Positions 33,789 through 43,510 are shown, counted from the stretch's first letter. The stretch: 64,000 nucleotides of DNA from Saprospiraceae bacterium (GCA_013214355.1 JABSSL010000081.1:1-64000); one strand, 5' to 3'. Numbers and translations are program-made. The notes: generated by a model not told the origin, from the sequence alone.

Positions 33789-35525
33789 TCAATAGCGCCA
33801 AGTCCGGAGATCAGCACCAGCAGGAGCGCGGCTCGCTACTTCCTTTGCCCATTTTTGGATGAACATGCGATGGTAGCGAAGTCGTGAAATGTGATTGGGC
33901 TGACTGTGATCTCCATTCCAGCAGTGCTCGGCGCGATCACCATAGTCCACTTCTCCATCATAATAAGGATCTGTGGTGGACTCTAGAAACGCTTCCGTTA
34001 GATACACGGCATTGTTCAGATAGTAATTATCCATATCTCCACAGTAGATCTTTACTTTGCCTTTCAATTTAGGGCCTAGTGTAGCCCAATCTCGTTTCAT
34101 GATATAAGCAAGATCATAATTTTCCTTCCAATAATTGGCTACGTCTTTATCTATCACCCCCGTTTCTTTGTCCCATATCCGTTTCGGATATCCATCCTCT
34201 CCAACAGGGCTGTATACCGCTTCCCAAATGTCAAACTGCTGACCAGAACGACTTTTGCTTCCCAGTGCAAGCTCCTTATGATTCATATCCAATACGGACG
34301 CATCCACAAAACCTAGATAGTCCCGATGTCCAGGTCGCAGCCGCTCCTTGAATTCGCTATCTAGATAGTAGGCATTTTCATCCTCATACAGATTTACTAG
34401 ACAATAAGCCCGGAAATCAATGGGATCTGGGCAGGCCGCGTAACAGCCATTGTATTCATCCGGATACATTACCTGCACGGCCAGAGCTTCCCATCCCCCC
34501 GTAGAACCACCATAGGTGAAGCGTGCCCAACCTTCTCCGATTCCTCTGAATTGCTCTTCTATATGTGGAATTAACTCAAAGGTAATGGCATCTCCGTAAG
34601 GGCCTAAATTCTCGGAATTGACCGCATAAGAATCATCATAAAACGGATTGGCATGCTGAATAACGATAGCAATCATACGTGGAAAGTCAGGTCCTGTCCA
34701 CATCTTATAGAAGTCATAAGCTTCTTGCTGCACAACTCGGTTGTAACAATCTACATCAAATCTTGCACTATATACACATGGCTGGGTAGTATCAGGCGGA
34801 GTAGTTCTAAAACCATTAAAATCAGCGGGAAAATGGCCATGCATAATGGCCAAAGGATATTTTACATCAGGATGCTCCTCCCAGCCTTCCGGAAGAAGAA
34901 CGTGAGCCCCCAAATGCATATCTCTTCCCCAGAAATCACTCAGTAATTTACTTTTGATCTTAATATGCTTGATATACTTCGTATCTTCTGGCTCTTCAAT
35001 TGGGGGAATCTCTTCTGTTAGCTCTGCCATCAATTCCTTGCTAGAAGCAGGATCAAAATTAACTTTGGCAGGAACACTATATAAATTACCTGGTGCTCGA
35101 TTCCACTTCTGGCCCTCCCCACGATCCATAGGCATTTTCACAGTATGCCCATCTCCTCTCACAAAGGTTTCATACTTATGCAGGAAAGCTTGAACCTGAT
35201 ATTCACCTTTAGGCACATCCTTCAGCTGTTTAATAGGGTAGCCATAGGCATTATTATCTACCGTAATCGGCTGGCCTGGCGCCCATCCTTCCACATCCAT
35301 CCCAAACACCAATTGTGTTTTCAGACCATCAGAAATTTGAAAACGAGGTTCATTCTCATCATTGTTAGATAAAAGTAGAAGTAAGCGACCATCGAAAGTA
35401 GTATCGCCAAAGCTTTCGGGCAGCGTAATACTAAAACTCGGGTTATTCTCCTTAGCCGTTTCACACCCAAGTGTGACTCCAATCAAGGCCAAAAAAAGGA
35501 TAGGAATATAAAGGTGGGCCTTCAT
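33789..35525 (-). CDS. Putative esterase lipoprotein (esterase D-like alpha/beta hydrolase)
   Basis: 578 residues. Lipoprotein signal (VTLGC, Cys21). An N-terminal beta domain of about 190 residues (FDGRLLLLLSNN, DVPKGEYQVQAFLHKYETF) precedes an alpha/beta hydrolase of the putative esterase type. This has LGAHVLLPEGWEE, PLAIMHGHFP, the nucleophile elbow YGGSTGGWEA (Ser near 340) and a C-terminal WNGDHSQPNH that probably supplies the catalytic His. It is likely attached to the outer membrane or periplasmic and hydrolyses an unknown ester; similar large enzymes occur near carbohydrate genes, but none is adjacent here. It has its own terminator. Confidence 0.83.
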   Translation of the reverse strand: MKAHLYIPILFLALIGVTLGCETAKENNPSFSITLPESFGDTTFDGRLLLLLSNNDENEPRFQISDGLKTQLVFGMDVEGWAPGQPITVDNNAYGYPIKQLKDVPKGEYQVQAFLHKYETFVRGDGHTVKMPMDRGEGQKWNRAPGNLYSVPAKVNFDPASSKELMAELTEEIPPIEEPEDTKYIKHIKIKSKLLSDFWGRDMHLGAHVLLPEGWEEHPDVKYPLAIMHGHFPADFNGFRTTPPDTTQPCVYSARFDVDCYNRVVQQEAYDFYKMWTGPDFPRMIAIVIQHANPFYDDSYAVNSENLGPYGDAITFELIPHIEEQFRGIGEGWARFTYGGSTGGWEALAVQVMYPDEYNGCYAACPDPIDFRAYCLVNLYEDENAYYLDSEFKERLRPGHRDYLGFVDASVLDMNHKELALGSKSRSGQQFDIWEAVYSPVGEDGYPKRIWDKETGVIDKDVANYWKENYDLAYIMKRDWATLGPKLKGKVKIYCGDMDNYYLNNAVYLTEAFLESTTDPYYDGEVDYGDRAEHCWNGDHSQPNHISRLRYHRMFIQKWAKEVASRAPAGADLRTWRY

Positions 35526-35769
35526 AAGCTCAGTTGTATTTAGTTGGTTAAGAAAGGATGGTTAAACTCGAATGCACAGGAAGTAAAAGTGCAGACCTGA
35601 AAATCATCATTACCAAATATACTGAATCTCCTTGCAACTTCTTCCTGGGTGCCGATACTTGTAGAAAGGATACTGTGAGCTATTGAGAATAGTGCCGCCT
35701 GTTTGCTGGGCTAGCCAACTAGCTCTAGCTGATTATGAGTTATTCAGAATACCTAGCAGGGTGTATGCT

Positions 35770-36504
35770 TCAAGATTCTTGCTTTTCTATCTCCTTGTCG
35801 AGCAATTGTACCACAGCCTCTAGACCTTGAGCAGAAGCAGTGGAGAGGTTTACGCCGAAGGTCCGTATGCCAATCAGTAATTGGAGGATATTTCGATACT
35901 CTGGATCTTTCTTTATGTGCTCATAATCGTTGGCTCTTACCTTGGCAGGGCTGGTACTATACATTTCAAAATGTTTGGAAAAGTAGGGTAAAACAACTGA
36001 CGTACTATTACCTCCTTCAAATTTTTCCAGCCCCTCCGAAATTCGGAAGATCACTTTTTCATAAACAGCAATGATGTTTCTTTTTATCGTATCGTTGCTG
36101 ATGAGTTCTACTCCTCTCGTCTTCAGCGTCTCATAGGGTGCGTAATCAAAGAGTGGTGTATACCAACCAAATATGGCGGCCATTTTTGTCTCTAAGGAGT
36201 CGTGATAAGGAAGGTCCTCATCCATATGCCTTACTAAATCCTTGAAATGCCCAACTTGAACAGTATGCTGTGCAGATAAGGTTTTCATCTCCATCAAATT
36301 CGTTTGGATACTTCCACGAATTTCTTTCAGTGTTTGTAATTCTAACTGTTTTTGTTGTTTGACCTCATTCCAATTATTGATCTGCACCGCAATCATAATG
36401 CCGATCACTAATAGTACTATTTCACCAATAGCATACAGCAGGTATTTGGTCACTCGGTTCCCACCAATTTGATCCATCCTAACTCTTCTAAAAAGTTTTG
36501 ACAT
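35770..36504 (-). CDS. DUF6090 family membrane protein
   Basis: 244 residues from ATG 36502-36504; the upstream in-frame Met at 36549 would add 15 residues and overlap the moeA end region. The typical DUF6090 start is seen: LFRRVRMDQIGGNRVTKYL, one membrane helix (about 24-42, AIGEIVLLVIGIMIAVQ), then INNWNE. A helical extracytoplasmic or cytoplasmic part follows, with LKEIRGSIQTNL and YETLKTRGVELISN. The family is restricted mostly to Bacteroidota and uncharacterised. It starts 49 nt after the moeA stop on the same strand and may be co-transcribed, though no functional link is known. Confidence 0.85.
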   Translation of the reverse strand: MSKLFRRVRMDQIGGNRVTKYLLYAIGEIVLLVIGIMIAVQINNWNEVKQQKQLELQTLKEIRGSIQTNLMEMKTLSAQHTVQVGHFKDLVRHMDEDLPYHDSLETKMAAIFGWYTPLFDYAPYETLKTRGVELISNDTIKRNIIAVYEKVIFRISEGLEKFEGGNSTSVVLPYFSKHFEMYSTSPAKVRANDYEHIKKDPEYRNILQLLIGIRTFGVNLSTASAQGLEAVVQLLDKEIEKQES

Positions 36505-36552
36505 GAGATTTGGGTATAGGTCAGAGAAAGCGATTGTTCGGCGGAACAAGTG

Positions 36553-37752
36553 CTATCGATAAAAGAATATTGGATGGCATTCTCCCGCCTCAAAAATATC
36601 ACGTCCTTGTGGTAATTCCATAAAAGCATCAGCATCCACCAAGTTGGCAAGATCACCAGAGCCATGTCCTTCTACCGGAGTAGCCAAGACTCGACCTTCT
36701 TGGTCATAACTCACCGCTACCTGGCACAGATAAGTGAGATCAGGAGTAAAACTTACGCTTTTCTCTAGGCGAGCCGTCGGTACTTTTAATGGATCTAGAC
36801 CCAAACTATTTCTCAACCAAGGGAAGAAATAGCGTTGGGTACACATGAAAGAGGAAACTGGATTTCCAGGTAAAGCAAATACTAAAGTACCATTGGGCGC
36901 CTTACCAAACCAAAAGGGTTTTCCAGGTCGTTGTTTTATCTTGTGGAATAGTTTTTTCACACCCAGTGCTTCCAGGGCAGCGGGGATAAAATCGAACTTA
37001 CCTTTTGAAACCCCACCACTCAACATTAGTACATCATATTCGTCTAACAACTGGCGCAATTTCTGTTCTATCACAGCCTGATCATCGACCAAATGATAGG
37101 CATCTGCCTCTATATGGTAAGGCTTAAGCGAAGCTCGTAAGCGATAAACATTGGAACGTCGAATTTGATGAGGTAAAGGTTGCTCGTGAACATCCACAAG
37201 TTCGTCCCCTGTTGAAATAATCGCTGTTTTGGGCAGTTTCGCCACCTGCAGTTTCGCCTTTCCAACGGTCGCTGCCACCCCAACTTCTCCTGGAGAAATC
37301 AACTGTCCTGCAGAAACGATTTTGCTACCAACGGGTCGATCTGTACCCGTCCGGTGCACATTCTGACTCGACTTGATCGCCTCGGTGGTAACGGTAGCAA
37401 CGCCATCCTTGACTTCTATATCTTCATAGCGTATAACAATATCGGCACCTTTCGGAAGTACCGCACCTGTCATAATCTCAACACAGTGATTAGCTTCTTT
37501 CAGTTCGCCTTCGGGATCACCTGCTGCTATTACCCTTTCAATGGGAAACTGCCGCTGTCCTTGCGCATAACTTTCGTATTTAATGGCAATCCCATCCATC
37601 GTAACACGATCATAAGGGGGAAAGTCTCGATCTGCCATTAGATCTTCCCGCAAAATTCGGCCAATCGCCTTTACTAACGGTACTTCTTCTACCCCATAAT
37701 CTGCACTATGTTGTAAAATGATCTCTGTCGCTTCTTGTACACTTATCATCAA
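36553..37752 (-). CDS. moeA: Molybdopterin molybdotransferase MoeA
   Basis: 399 residues, normal length. It inserts molybdate into adenylylated molybdopterin. Seen: DRDFPPYDRVTMDGIAI, the MoeA N-terminal signature; EIMTGAVLPKGADIVIRYED; the MoCF/MogA-like domain with ISTGDELVD and LSGGVSKGKFDFI; FALPGNPVSSFMC; and a C-terminal beta domain (about 325-399). It follows moaA with a 21-nt gap on the same strand, so the pair forms an operon. Other cofactor genes (moaC, moaE, moaD, mobA) and any molybdoenzyme are outside the window. Confidence 0.95.
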   Translation of the reverse strand: MMISVQEATEIILQHSADYGVEEVPLVKAIGRILREDLMADRDFPPYDRVTMDGIAIKYESYAQGQRQFPIERVIAAGDPEGELKEANHCVEIMTGAVLPKGADIVIRYEDIEVKDGVATVTTEAIKSSQNVHRTGTDRPVGSKIVSAGQLISPGEVGVAATVGKAKLQVAKLPKTAIISTGDELVDVHEQPLPHQIRRSNVYRLRASLKPYHIEADAYHLVDDQAVIEQKLRQLLDEYDVLMLSGGVSKGKFDFIPAALEALGVKKLFHKIKQRPGKPFWFGKAPNGTLVFALPGNPVSSFMCTQRYFFPWLRNSLGLDPLKVPTARLEKSVSFTPDLTYLCQVAVSYDQEGRVLATPVEGHGSGDLANLVDADAFMELPQGRDIFEAGECHPIFFYR

Positions 37753-37773
37753 TTGCTTTTTTCCAGTGAAGAT

Positions 37774-38763
37774 TTATCCTCCAATGGTCGACATGGATTC
37801 TGTAACTGGACGATCAAACCCTCGTCGTCTTTCCGCCTCAAAACCGTCTTTGGCTCGATTCCCTAGGGCCGATAAGAAAGCTCCCTTAAGTTCCTCATCT
37901 GTAGCTCCGTTCCTAATGAAGTCTTTAATATTGAATACCCCATTATCATACAAACAGGTTTTCAACATACCTTGAGGCGTCAAACGGATCCGATTACAGG
38001 AACCACAAAAGGATCGGCTAAAAGCAGCAATCACGCCGATGGAACCTTGATATCCGGGAATCTTATAGTTGGCTGAGGTTGAATGCTTCGGGTCTGGAAT
38101 TTTCTCTAGCTTGGGATAATGTTCCTTAAGATAGGATACAATCTTCCGTGAATTCCATTCCAGCGTTGGATAATGACTCCCTTCTCCGTTAAACGGCATC
38201 TCCTCTATAAAACGGACATTAACGGGATACTTTTTAGTTAACTCGGCCATCGGGATAAGGTCGTCAATGTTCTTTCCTTCCATTACCACGGCATTAATCT
38301 TTGTGGTAATTCCTCCCGCAACGAGCTCTTCGAAAGTTTGCCATACGGTATCAAAGTAATCTCTCCGAGTGATTTGAAAAAATCGCTCTTTATCCAGCGT
38401 ATCCATGCTTAGATTGATGGATTTGAAACCTATTCGCTTGAGTTCAGGGACCATCCCTGCAGTTAAGGTCCCATTGGTGGTCAGGTGCATTTGCTCGATG
38501 CCTTCAATCTCACTCAATCGTTGCATGAATTCCAGCATACCTTTCCGTACAAAGGGCTCACCTCCAGTGATTCTCAATTTTGAAATCCCCATGCTGGCTA
38601 GCAGCGCAATCACACGCTCCATTTCTTCATAGGAGAGCAATTCCTTCCTGGGGATATAGTCTATTCCTTCCTCAGGCATACAATAGAAACACCGCAAATT
38701 GCAACGGTCTGTTACTGCAAGCCGAACGTAATTAATAATCCTACCGTGATTGTCGTATAACAT
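37774..38763 (-). CDS. moaA: GTP 3',8-cyclase MoaA
   Basis: 329 residues. Radical-SAM enzyme for the first step of molybdenum-cofactor synthesis. The N-terminal [4Fe-4S] cluster motif is C21-x3-C25-x2-C28 (DRCNLRCFYCMP), with GGEPFVRKG as the SAM-binding GGE motif. The C-terminal second cluster is in FCGSCNRIRLT and LKTCLYD. The sequence ends in SMSTIGG, the conserved C-terminal Gly-Gly needed for catalysis. The start ATG gives the usual DNHGRIINYVRLAVTDRC beginning. It is first gene of the moaA-moeA operon. Confidence 0.97.
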   Translation of the reverse strand: MLYDNHGRIINYVRLAVTDRCNLRCFYCMPEEGIDYIPRKELLSYEEMERVIALLASMGISKLRITGGEPFVRKGMLEFMQRLSEIEGIEQMHLTTNGTLTAGMVPELKRIGFKSINLSMDTLDKERFFQITRRDYFDTVWQTFEELVAGGITTKINAVVMEGKNIDDLIPMAELTKKYPVNVRFIEEMPFNGEGSHYPTLEWNSRKIVSYLKEHYPKLEKIPDPKHSTSANYKIPGYQGSIGVIAAFSRSFCGSCNRIRLTPQGMLKTCLYDNGVFNIKDFIRNGATDEELKGAFLSALGNRAKDGFEAERRRGFDRPVTESMSTIGG

Positions 38764-38905
38764 GGAGTATTTTCCTTTAAGTAAGCCAAAATAATCAATA
38801 TCGGCTGACTTTATAGTTCTACCTATAAGAAAATGGTTCTTCTAAAGGAATAGGAAAAAGCAGGAGATTGTTTTGCTAAAATGAAATTCCTTGATTTTTT
38901 GCAGG

Positions 38906-39178
38906 TTAATCTGCTGTAGTTTTATCCGCAGAGATTTTTTGGATTAGATCTTCTATGTCTTTTTGGGTTTTGATCGTTTCGCTTAGTTGAAGCAAATGAA
39001 CATCTGCACGCATTTTTCCGGCATGCTTAATAATCAACTGCAACAGTTGTAGTAAATGCTTCTTATTTATCTTCCCGCTTTGAATATCGGTAAGCGATTC
39101 TTGGCTCAAAAGGGACAAACACTTTAGGAGTATTTGCCAGTTTTCTGCCACATTTTGGAGTCTACGCGTTTCTGTCAT
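38906..39178 (-). CDS. Small helical hypothetical protein
   Basis: 90 residues, not recognised. It is predicted all-helical and soluble, rich in Leu, Lys and Gln, with several amphipathic stretches (WQILLKCLSLLSQES, HLLQLLQLIIKHAGK, LLQLSETIKTQKDIEDLIQK). There is no signal peptide or membrane segment. It lies alone, 142 nt upstream of moaA on the same strand, and could be the first gene of that operon, but the gap and lack of overlap make this weak. Coding status rests on amino-acid composition only. Confidence 0.55.
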   Translation of the reverse strand: MTETRRLQNVAENWQILLKCLSLLSQESLTDIQSGKINKKHLLQLLQLIIKHAGKMRADVHLLQLSETIKTQKDIEDLIQKISADKTTAD

Positions 39179-39508
39179 ACGATAGGAATTGAACGGTTAA
39201 TAATTTTAGCGTATGTTGAAAATCCCATTAATTTGCTCGCCCTCACCCGTCTGGCTGCCGGACAGGCACAATCCTGGAACGTTAAACCTACTCTAATGCA
39301 AAAGAATAGCTGGCTGAAGCAATGCCATTTCATTACTCAGCTAAGTGGTTGGACTAAAAAACCACAGCTAATAAGCGCGTCGTAAGATGTGTTACTTGCT
39401 GGCTTTAATGCCGTATCGTATCGAGCTGTTTGCCACTATACAGCAGCAAAGAAGGAGCAGAAGTTAGCTCCCAGTAGTTGTTAGTTCTATAACTGTCTTC
39501 CGTTTCTT
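39179..39508. other. Gene-free stretch with a short palindromic repeat
   Basis: 330 nt. CCCGTCTGGCTGCC (39246-39259), also present at 27267, is followed by GGACAGGC, giving an imperfect palindrome. GTGGTT/AACCAC (about 39346-39366) is another small hairpin. No coding region and no U-tract terminator for the GH92 gene are seen. Confidence 0.5.
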
Positions 39509-41788
39509 TTAGTTCCCTTTTGCAATTGGAATTTGATCTGTCATTTCGAATTCTAAAACTCCTCCATTCATTAATGCTGAGTGGTTGAAAAAGGGTTGAT
39601 CGAGCACCTCTCCGTTCAACTTAACTTGTGCTACATAGCGATGTTTGGGGCTATTGTTTTGCACATGAATCTCGAAGGTTTTACCATTTTCCAGCTGGAT
39701 TGAAGCCTGGTCAATCATCGGTCGCCCAATTGAATACTCTGGCTTGCCTGGACACACTTGATAGAAACCCAGTGCGTTCAAAACATACCAGGCGGACATG
39801 GCGCCACAATCTTCATTTCCAGAGATACCCGCGGGGGTAGGGGCGTACAAGGTTTGTAGCACTTGATCAATACGTTCCTGCGCCTTGAAAGGTTGTCCAA
39901 GATAATTATAGAAGTGAATGACGTGATGACTAGGTTCATTACCATGAGCATATTGTCCAATTAGACCTGTAATATCGGCAGAAGCGTTCTCTCCCTCAAT
40001 ATCAGAGCTCGTGGTAAACAAGGAATCTAATTGTGCAATAAAGCGATCTTTAGAACCGAATAAATCGGTGAAGCCACTAACATCATGGGGGACAAACCAA
40101 GACCACTGCCAAGCATTTCCCTCTACATAGGGGCTGATATCATGATCGGAATAATTAGGATTAAAGGGCTCTTGCCAAGCACCATCAGCCAGTTTCCCAC
40201 GCATAAAGCCCCAGTTAGGATCGAAATACTTTTGATAATTTAAGCTGCGACGAGCATATTTTTCGGCCAGGTCTGTATTTCCCGCTTTTAAAGCTATCCT
40301 AGAAATGCAAAAGTCGTAGTAGGCGCATTCCAAACCATAAGACACGGATTGAGGTACAGAATCTGCTGGAATGTATCCCTGTCTATCAATAAAATCCAAG
40401 TGCTTCGGCATCAATTGTTGTGCTCGTGGTTCTGGCATCTTAGCAATCACTTCAGGATGATATTCTGAGCTAAATATTGTAGCAGTCAGGGCCTCCTCTA
40501 GCTCAATACCTGCAATATCTTTAGTGACTGCATCTGCAATCATGGCCGCCGCAGGATAGCCGACCATTGTACCTGTATAATTACTTGCTAAGGGCCATTT
40601 GGGCAAAACACCTCCTTCTTCATGTTTCTTTAGGAGAGCGGAAACCCATTCTTTTGTTTTTTGCTGATCTATAATCGTCATTAAAGGATGAAGAGCTCTG
40701 AAGGTATCCCACAATGAAAAGACCGTATAATTGGTAAAACCTGTCGGAGCTTGATGGATGGCTTTATCCATGCCGCGATAACGCCCATCTACATCCTGTG
40801 CCACCATAGGAGCCACCATAGAATGATAGAGTGCTGTGTAGAAATTCTTCAGCACTTCCTCTTCCTGGCTCTTTACCGCAATTTTTGCTAAGGCTGTTCT
40901 CCAAGTATCTTCGGCTTGCCTCCTGACCTTATTGAAGTCCCAATTTGGGTTTTCTTCCTCTAGATTCTTTTGAGCACCTTCTCCATCAACTGAAGAAATC
41001 CCAACCTTCACAAGTACTTCATCCAAGTTTGCATCAGGAAAACGCAAGGACAATTGAAGTTCCTTTCCAGATAGCTCTTCGGTAGTCAATACTTCCTCGC
41101 CATCTTTAGCTTCGATAAGCTCAAAAGGAGTAGAAAACTGCGCATAAAAATGGACGGGGTGGTCATGAGCCCAGCCACTGGAAATACGATATCCTCTTAA
41201 TGTACTTTGATCTACTACCTCGATAGCCCCCTCTAGGCTTCTATGTCCCCAGTTGGCTTGTAAGATGTGGCCTAGATCTATGGAAAGCTTTTTATCCACA
41301 CCCTTTGGATAAGTATAGCGGTGCATACCCGTTCTTAGCGTAGAGGTCAGCTCCGCCTTAACACCATAGTTCTCCAATTGTACTTGATAATAGCCGGCTG
41401 AGGCTTCTTCAGTTTCCTTCTCGAAATACGCTAACAGTTCATTGTTATCTTCTCCTGTATAGGGTAAAAAAAGGATATCTCCCATATCTCCAATCCCAGT
41501 TCCACTTAGGTGAGTGTGGGAGAAGCCATATATGGTAGAATCGGAGTAGTGGTAACCACTAGAAGCATCCCAACCCGGTAAGCGGGTATCTGGGCTCAAC
41601 TGAACCATACCATAAGGAAGCGTAGAACCAGGAAAGGTATGTCCATGAAATCCAGTGCCAATGAAGGGGTCAACATAAGACAAAGGGTCTAGCTCTATGG
41701 AAGCGGAAGGCGAAACCTCTTTTGTGCAGCCAGGTAATAGTAGTAGCCCAAATAAACTAAGAACTAGGATAGTGGATCGGATTGGCAT
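39509..41788 (-). CDS. GH92 family alpha-mannosidase lipoprotein
   Basis: 759 residues. Lipoprotein signal (lipobox LPGC, near residue 21). The GH92 signature begins with YVDPFIGTGFHGHTFPGSTL (quoted as YVDPFIGTG, then GHTFPGSTLPYGMVQLSPD) and YGFSHTHLSGTG. It continues with SLWDTFRALHPLMT, WPLASNYTGTMVGYPAA, EGNAWQWSWFVPHD, the HGNEPSHH stretch and ISGNEDCGAMSAWYVLNALGFY. GH92 enzymes are calcium-dependent exo-alpha-mannosidases acting on mannans or N-glycans. It is probably surface- or periplasm-facing. No SusCD pair or other glycosidase is adjacent, so it is not part of a polysaccharide utilisation locus here. It has a good promoter at 41813-41841. Confidence 0.95.
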   Translation of the reverse strand: MPIRSTILVLSLFGLLLLPGCTKEVSPSASIELDPLSYVDPFIGTGFHGHTFPGSTLPYGMVQLSPDTRLPGWDASSGYHYSDSTIYGFSHTHLSGTGIGDMGDILFLPYTGEDNNELLAYFEKETEEASAGYYQVQLENYGVKAELTSTLRTGMHRYTYPKGVDKKLSIDLGHILQANWGHRSLEGAIEVVDQSTLRGYRISSGWAHDHPVHFYAQFSTPFELIEAKDGEEVLTTEELSGKELQLSLRFPDANLDEVLVKVGISSVDGEGAQKNLEEENPNWDFNKVRRQAEDTWRTALAKIAVKSQEEEVLKNFYTALYHSMVAPMVAQDVDGRYRGMDKAIHQAPTGFTNYTVFSLWDTFRALHPLMTIIDQQKTKEWVSALLKKHEEGGVLPKWPLASNYTGTMVGYPAAAMIADAVTKDIAGIELEEALTATIFSSEYHPEVIAKMPEPRAQQLMPKHLDFIDRQGYIPADSVPQSVSYGLECAYYDFCISRIALKAGNTDLAEKYARRSLNYQKYFDPNWGFMRGKLADGAWQEPFNPNYSDHDISPYVEGNAWQWSWFVPHDVSGFTDLFGSKDRFIAQLDSLFTTSSDIEGENASADITGLIGQYAHGNEPSHHVIHFYNYLGQPFKAQERIDQVLQTLYAPTPAGISGNEDCGAMSAWYVLNALGFYQVCPGKPEYSIGRPMIDQASIQLENGKTFEIHVQNNSPKHRYVAQVKLNGEVLDQPFFNHSALMNGGVLEFEMTDQIPIAKGN

Positions 41789-41812
41789 ATTCGTTTTGTT
41801 TGTTCTTCAAGG

Positions 41813-41841
41813 CAAAGATAATAGTAAACCAATAGTTCAAA
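41813..41841 (-). promoter_or_regulatory. Bacteroidota-type promoter of the GH92 gene
   Basis: On the minus strand TTTG (41841-41838), a 17-nt spacer and TATCTTTG (41820-41813) match the -33/-7 consensus. The -7 box is 24 nt before the start codon. Confidence 0.6.
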
Positions 41842-42005
41842 GATCAATTAGCAGAATGCAACCCAATCGCTAAAATTTAGTATTGGCTAGTAACAGTCGT
41901 GGCCAATCATGATAAAACAAACGCAAGTACAAGGCTAGGTTTTGCATTTTTTTGTTTAATTTTAGAAACAAATTATTTCTAAACCATCTATCAAACCATT
42001 TTATC

Positions 42006-42542
42006 ATGAAAAAACTGCTCATTGGTGCCTTAGTAGGTGCTGTCATCCTGTTCATATGGCAATTTCTTTCCTTTGCTTTGCTCGGCATTCACAATAGCCA
42101 AATGGGGCACACCCCTAACCAAGATGCCATCTTAAAAGTACTTGAAGAAAATTTGGAAGAAGGTACATACTTCCTTCCCCGTGCAGAGATCGGCGCATCC
42201 AGGGAACAAGAAGAGGCACTTATGAATGAGAGGATGGGCCAACCTTGGGCCATGGTGTCTTACCACGATTCACTATCCAATAACATGGGCATGAATATGC
42301 TTCGGGGTTTTGTGATTGACTTTGTATCTGCCTTCCTCTTAGCTTGGTTGCTTTTAAAAATGGCCAACCTTACGTTTCAGACTTCTGTGATGGCTTCCCT
42401 TGCAGTTGGCTTGATAGGCTATTTCACGATCAACTACCTGAATAGCATTTGGTTTGAAACCAATTCCATACCTGATTTAATAGATGCTATCGTTCAATGG
42501 ACTTTAACAGGTGCCTGGCTGGGCTGGTGGCTGACGAAATAG
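42006..42542 (+). CDS. Membrane protein of unknown function
   Basis: 178 residues from ATG 42006; an upstream extension to 41952 has no sense as protein. It has an N-terminal membrane helix (about 3-22), a 75-residue extracytoplasmic stretch with NQDAILKVLEENLEEGTYFLP (quoted in part) and EQEEALMNERMGQPWAMV, then three further helices (about 97-118, 123-145, 152-176) ending WLGWWLTK. The arrangement resembles small uncharacterised inner-membrane proteins found across Bacteroidota and Proteobacteria. Function unknown. It ends at a clear terminator (42551-42600). Confidence 0.8.
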   Translation: MKKLLIGALVGAVILFIWQFLSFALLGIHNSQMGHTPNQDAILKVLEENLEEGTYFLPRAEIGASREQEEALMNERMGQPWAMVSYHDSLSNNMGMNMLRGFVIDFVSAFLLAWLLLKMANLTFQTSVMASLAVGLIGYFTINYLNSIWFETNSIPDLIDAIVQWTLTGAWLGWWLTK

Positions 42543-42550
42543 CGTAGGTT

Positions 42551-42600
42551 AAACATCCAAAGTTAGCCTCGATTTGACGGGGCAAAACTTTGGATGTTTT
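42551..42600 (+). terminator. Terminator of the small membrane-protein gene
   Basis: AAACATCCAAAGTT (42551-42564) and AACTTTGGATGTTT (42586-42599) pair perfectly over 14 bp and end in TTTT. It starts 8 nt after the stop codon. Confidence 0.75.
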
Positions 42601-42625
42601 CCGTTTGGCCTGATCCCCTCGCCAG

Positions 42626-42652
42626 AAAACAGCCGACAGCTTAAGCTGTTTT
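42626..42652 (+). promoter_or_regulatory. Mutually exclusive hairpins before the SDR gene
   Basis: AAAACAGC (42626-42633) can pair with GCTGTTTT (42645-42652). The perfect palindrome ACAGCTTAAGCTGT (42636-42649) overlaps the second arm, so only one structure can form. TTTT and CTTCGG follow, 37 nt before the SDR start. It could be a second terminator or a small attenuator. Confidence 0.4.
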
Positions 42653-42689
42653 TCTTCGGTCTTCTTCTAGAAATGTGCAAATTGGGGGT

Positions 42690-43439
42690 ATGAAAAAAGT
42701 TGCCCTCATAACTGGAGCCGGATCTGGTATCGGAAAATATACAGCTATCACTTTACTGCAGAATAATTTCCAGGTTATTCTTTGCGGACGTAATCTTCCC
42801 AAACTAGAAAGCACCCTAGCAGAAGCAGGATCAGCTGCGGATCAGGGCATCTGCCTAATCGTAGATGTCTCCAAGCCCTCCTCTGTTCAATCTCTATTTT
42901 CCACCGTTGAATCAAAATTTGGGCGATTAGATGTCTTATTCAACAATGCAGGAACCAATATCCCTGGCCTCCCATTTGAAGATATTAGCTGGGATCAATG
43001 GCATCAAGTCATCTCAACGAATCTCTCGGGTAGTTTTCTTTGTGCGCAAGCCGCCTACCAACTCATGAAACGGCAAGAACCTCAGGGAGGCCGCATTATC
43101 AATAACGGTTCTATCTCTGCGCATACGCCTCGCCCTAATTCCGCTGCTTACACAGCCAGCAAACACGCCATCACCGGCCTTACTAAGTCGATTGCACTGG
43201 ATGGCAGGAAATACAATATTATTTGTAGTCAGATAGACATTGGTAATGCGCTTACACCAATGGCAGCTCGGATGCCCAGCGGCGTACCCCAGGCAGATGG
43301 TTCCATTGCCATCGAGCCCACCATGGATGTACAGCATGTAGCTAATACTGTGCTGCATATGGCTCAGCTTCCACTATCTGTAAATGTGCCTTTTGTCACG
43401 ATCATGGCGAGTGGTATGCCTTATATGGGGCGGGGGTGA
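42690..43439 (+). CDS. Short-chain dehydrogenase/reductase
   Basis: 249 residues from ATG 42690; a GTG at 42675 would add five residues. Classical SDR: cofactor motif TGAGSGIG (about 9-16), NNAG in LFNNAGTN, the catalytic Ser in NNGSIS, and Tyr/Lys in YTASKHA. It ends with GMPYMGRG. It probably uses NAD(P)H on an unknown alcohol or ketone. It stands alone, after the terminator of the previous gene, and is followed by a GC-rich repeat region. Confidence 0.92.
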   Translation: MKKVALITGAGSGIGKYTAITLLQNNFQVILCGRNLPKLESTLAEAGSAADQGICLIVDVSKPSSVQSLFSTVESKFGRLDVLFNNAGTNIPGLPFEDISWDQWHQVISTNLSGSFLCAQAAYQLMKRQEPQGGRIINNGSISAHTPRPNSAAYTASKHAITGLTKSIALDGRKYNIICSQIDIGNALTPMAARMPSGVPQADGSIAIEPTMDVQHVANTVLHMAQLPLSVNVPFVTIMASGMPYMGRG

Positions 43440-43510
43440 GGTTTTGAGGAGTAAAAGATTTGATGGGGAGGAATAGAAATGTGTTGCGAGTGTTGTGAAA
43501 GGCTAGTTAG

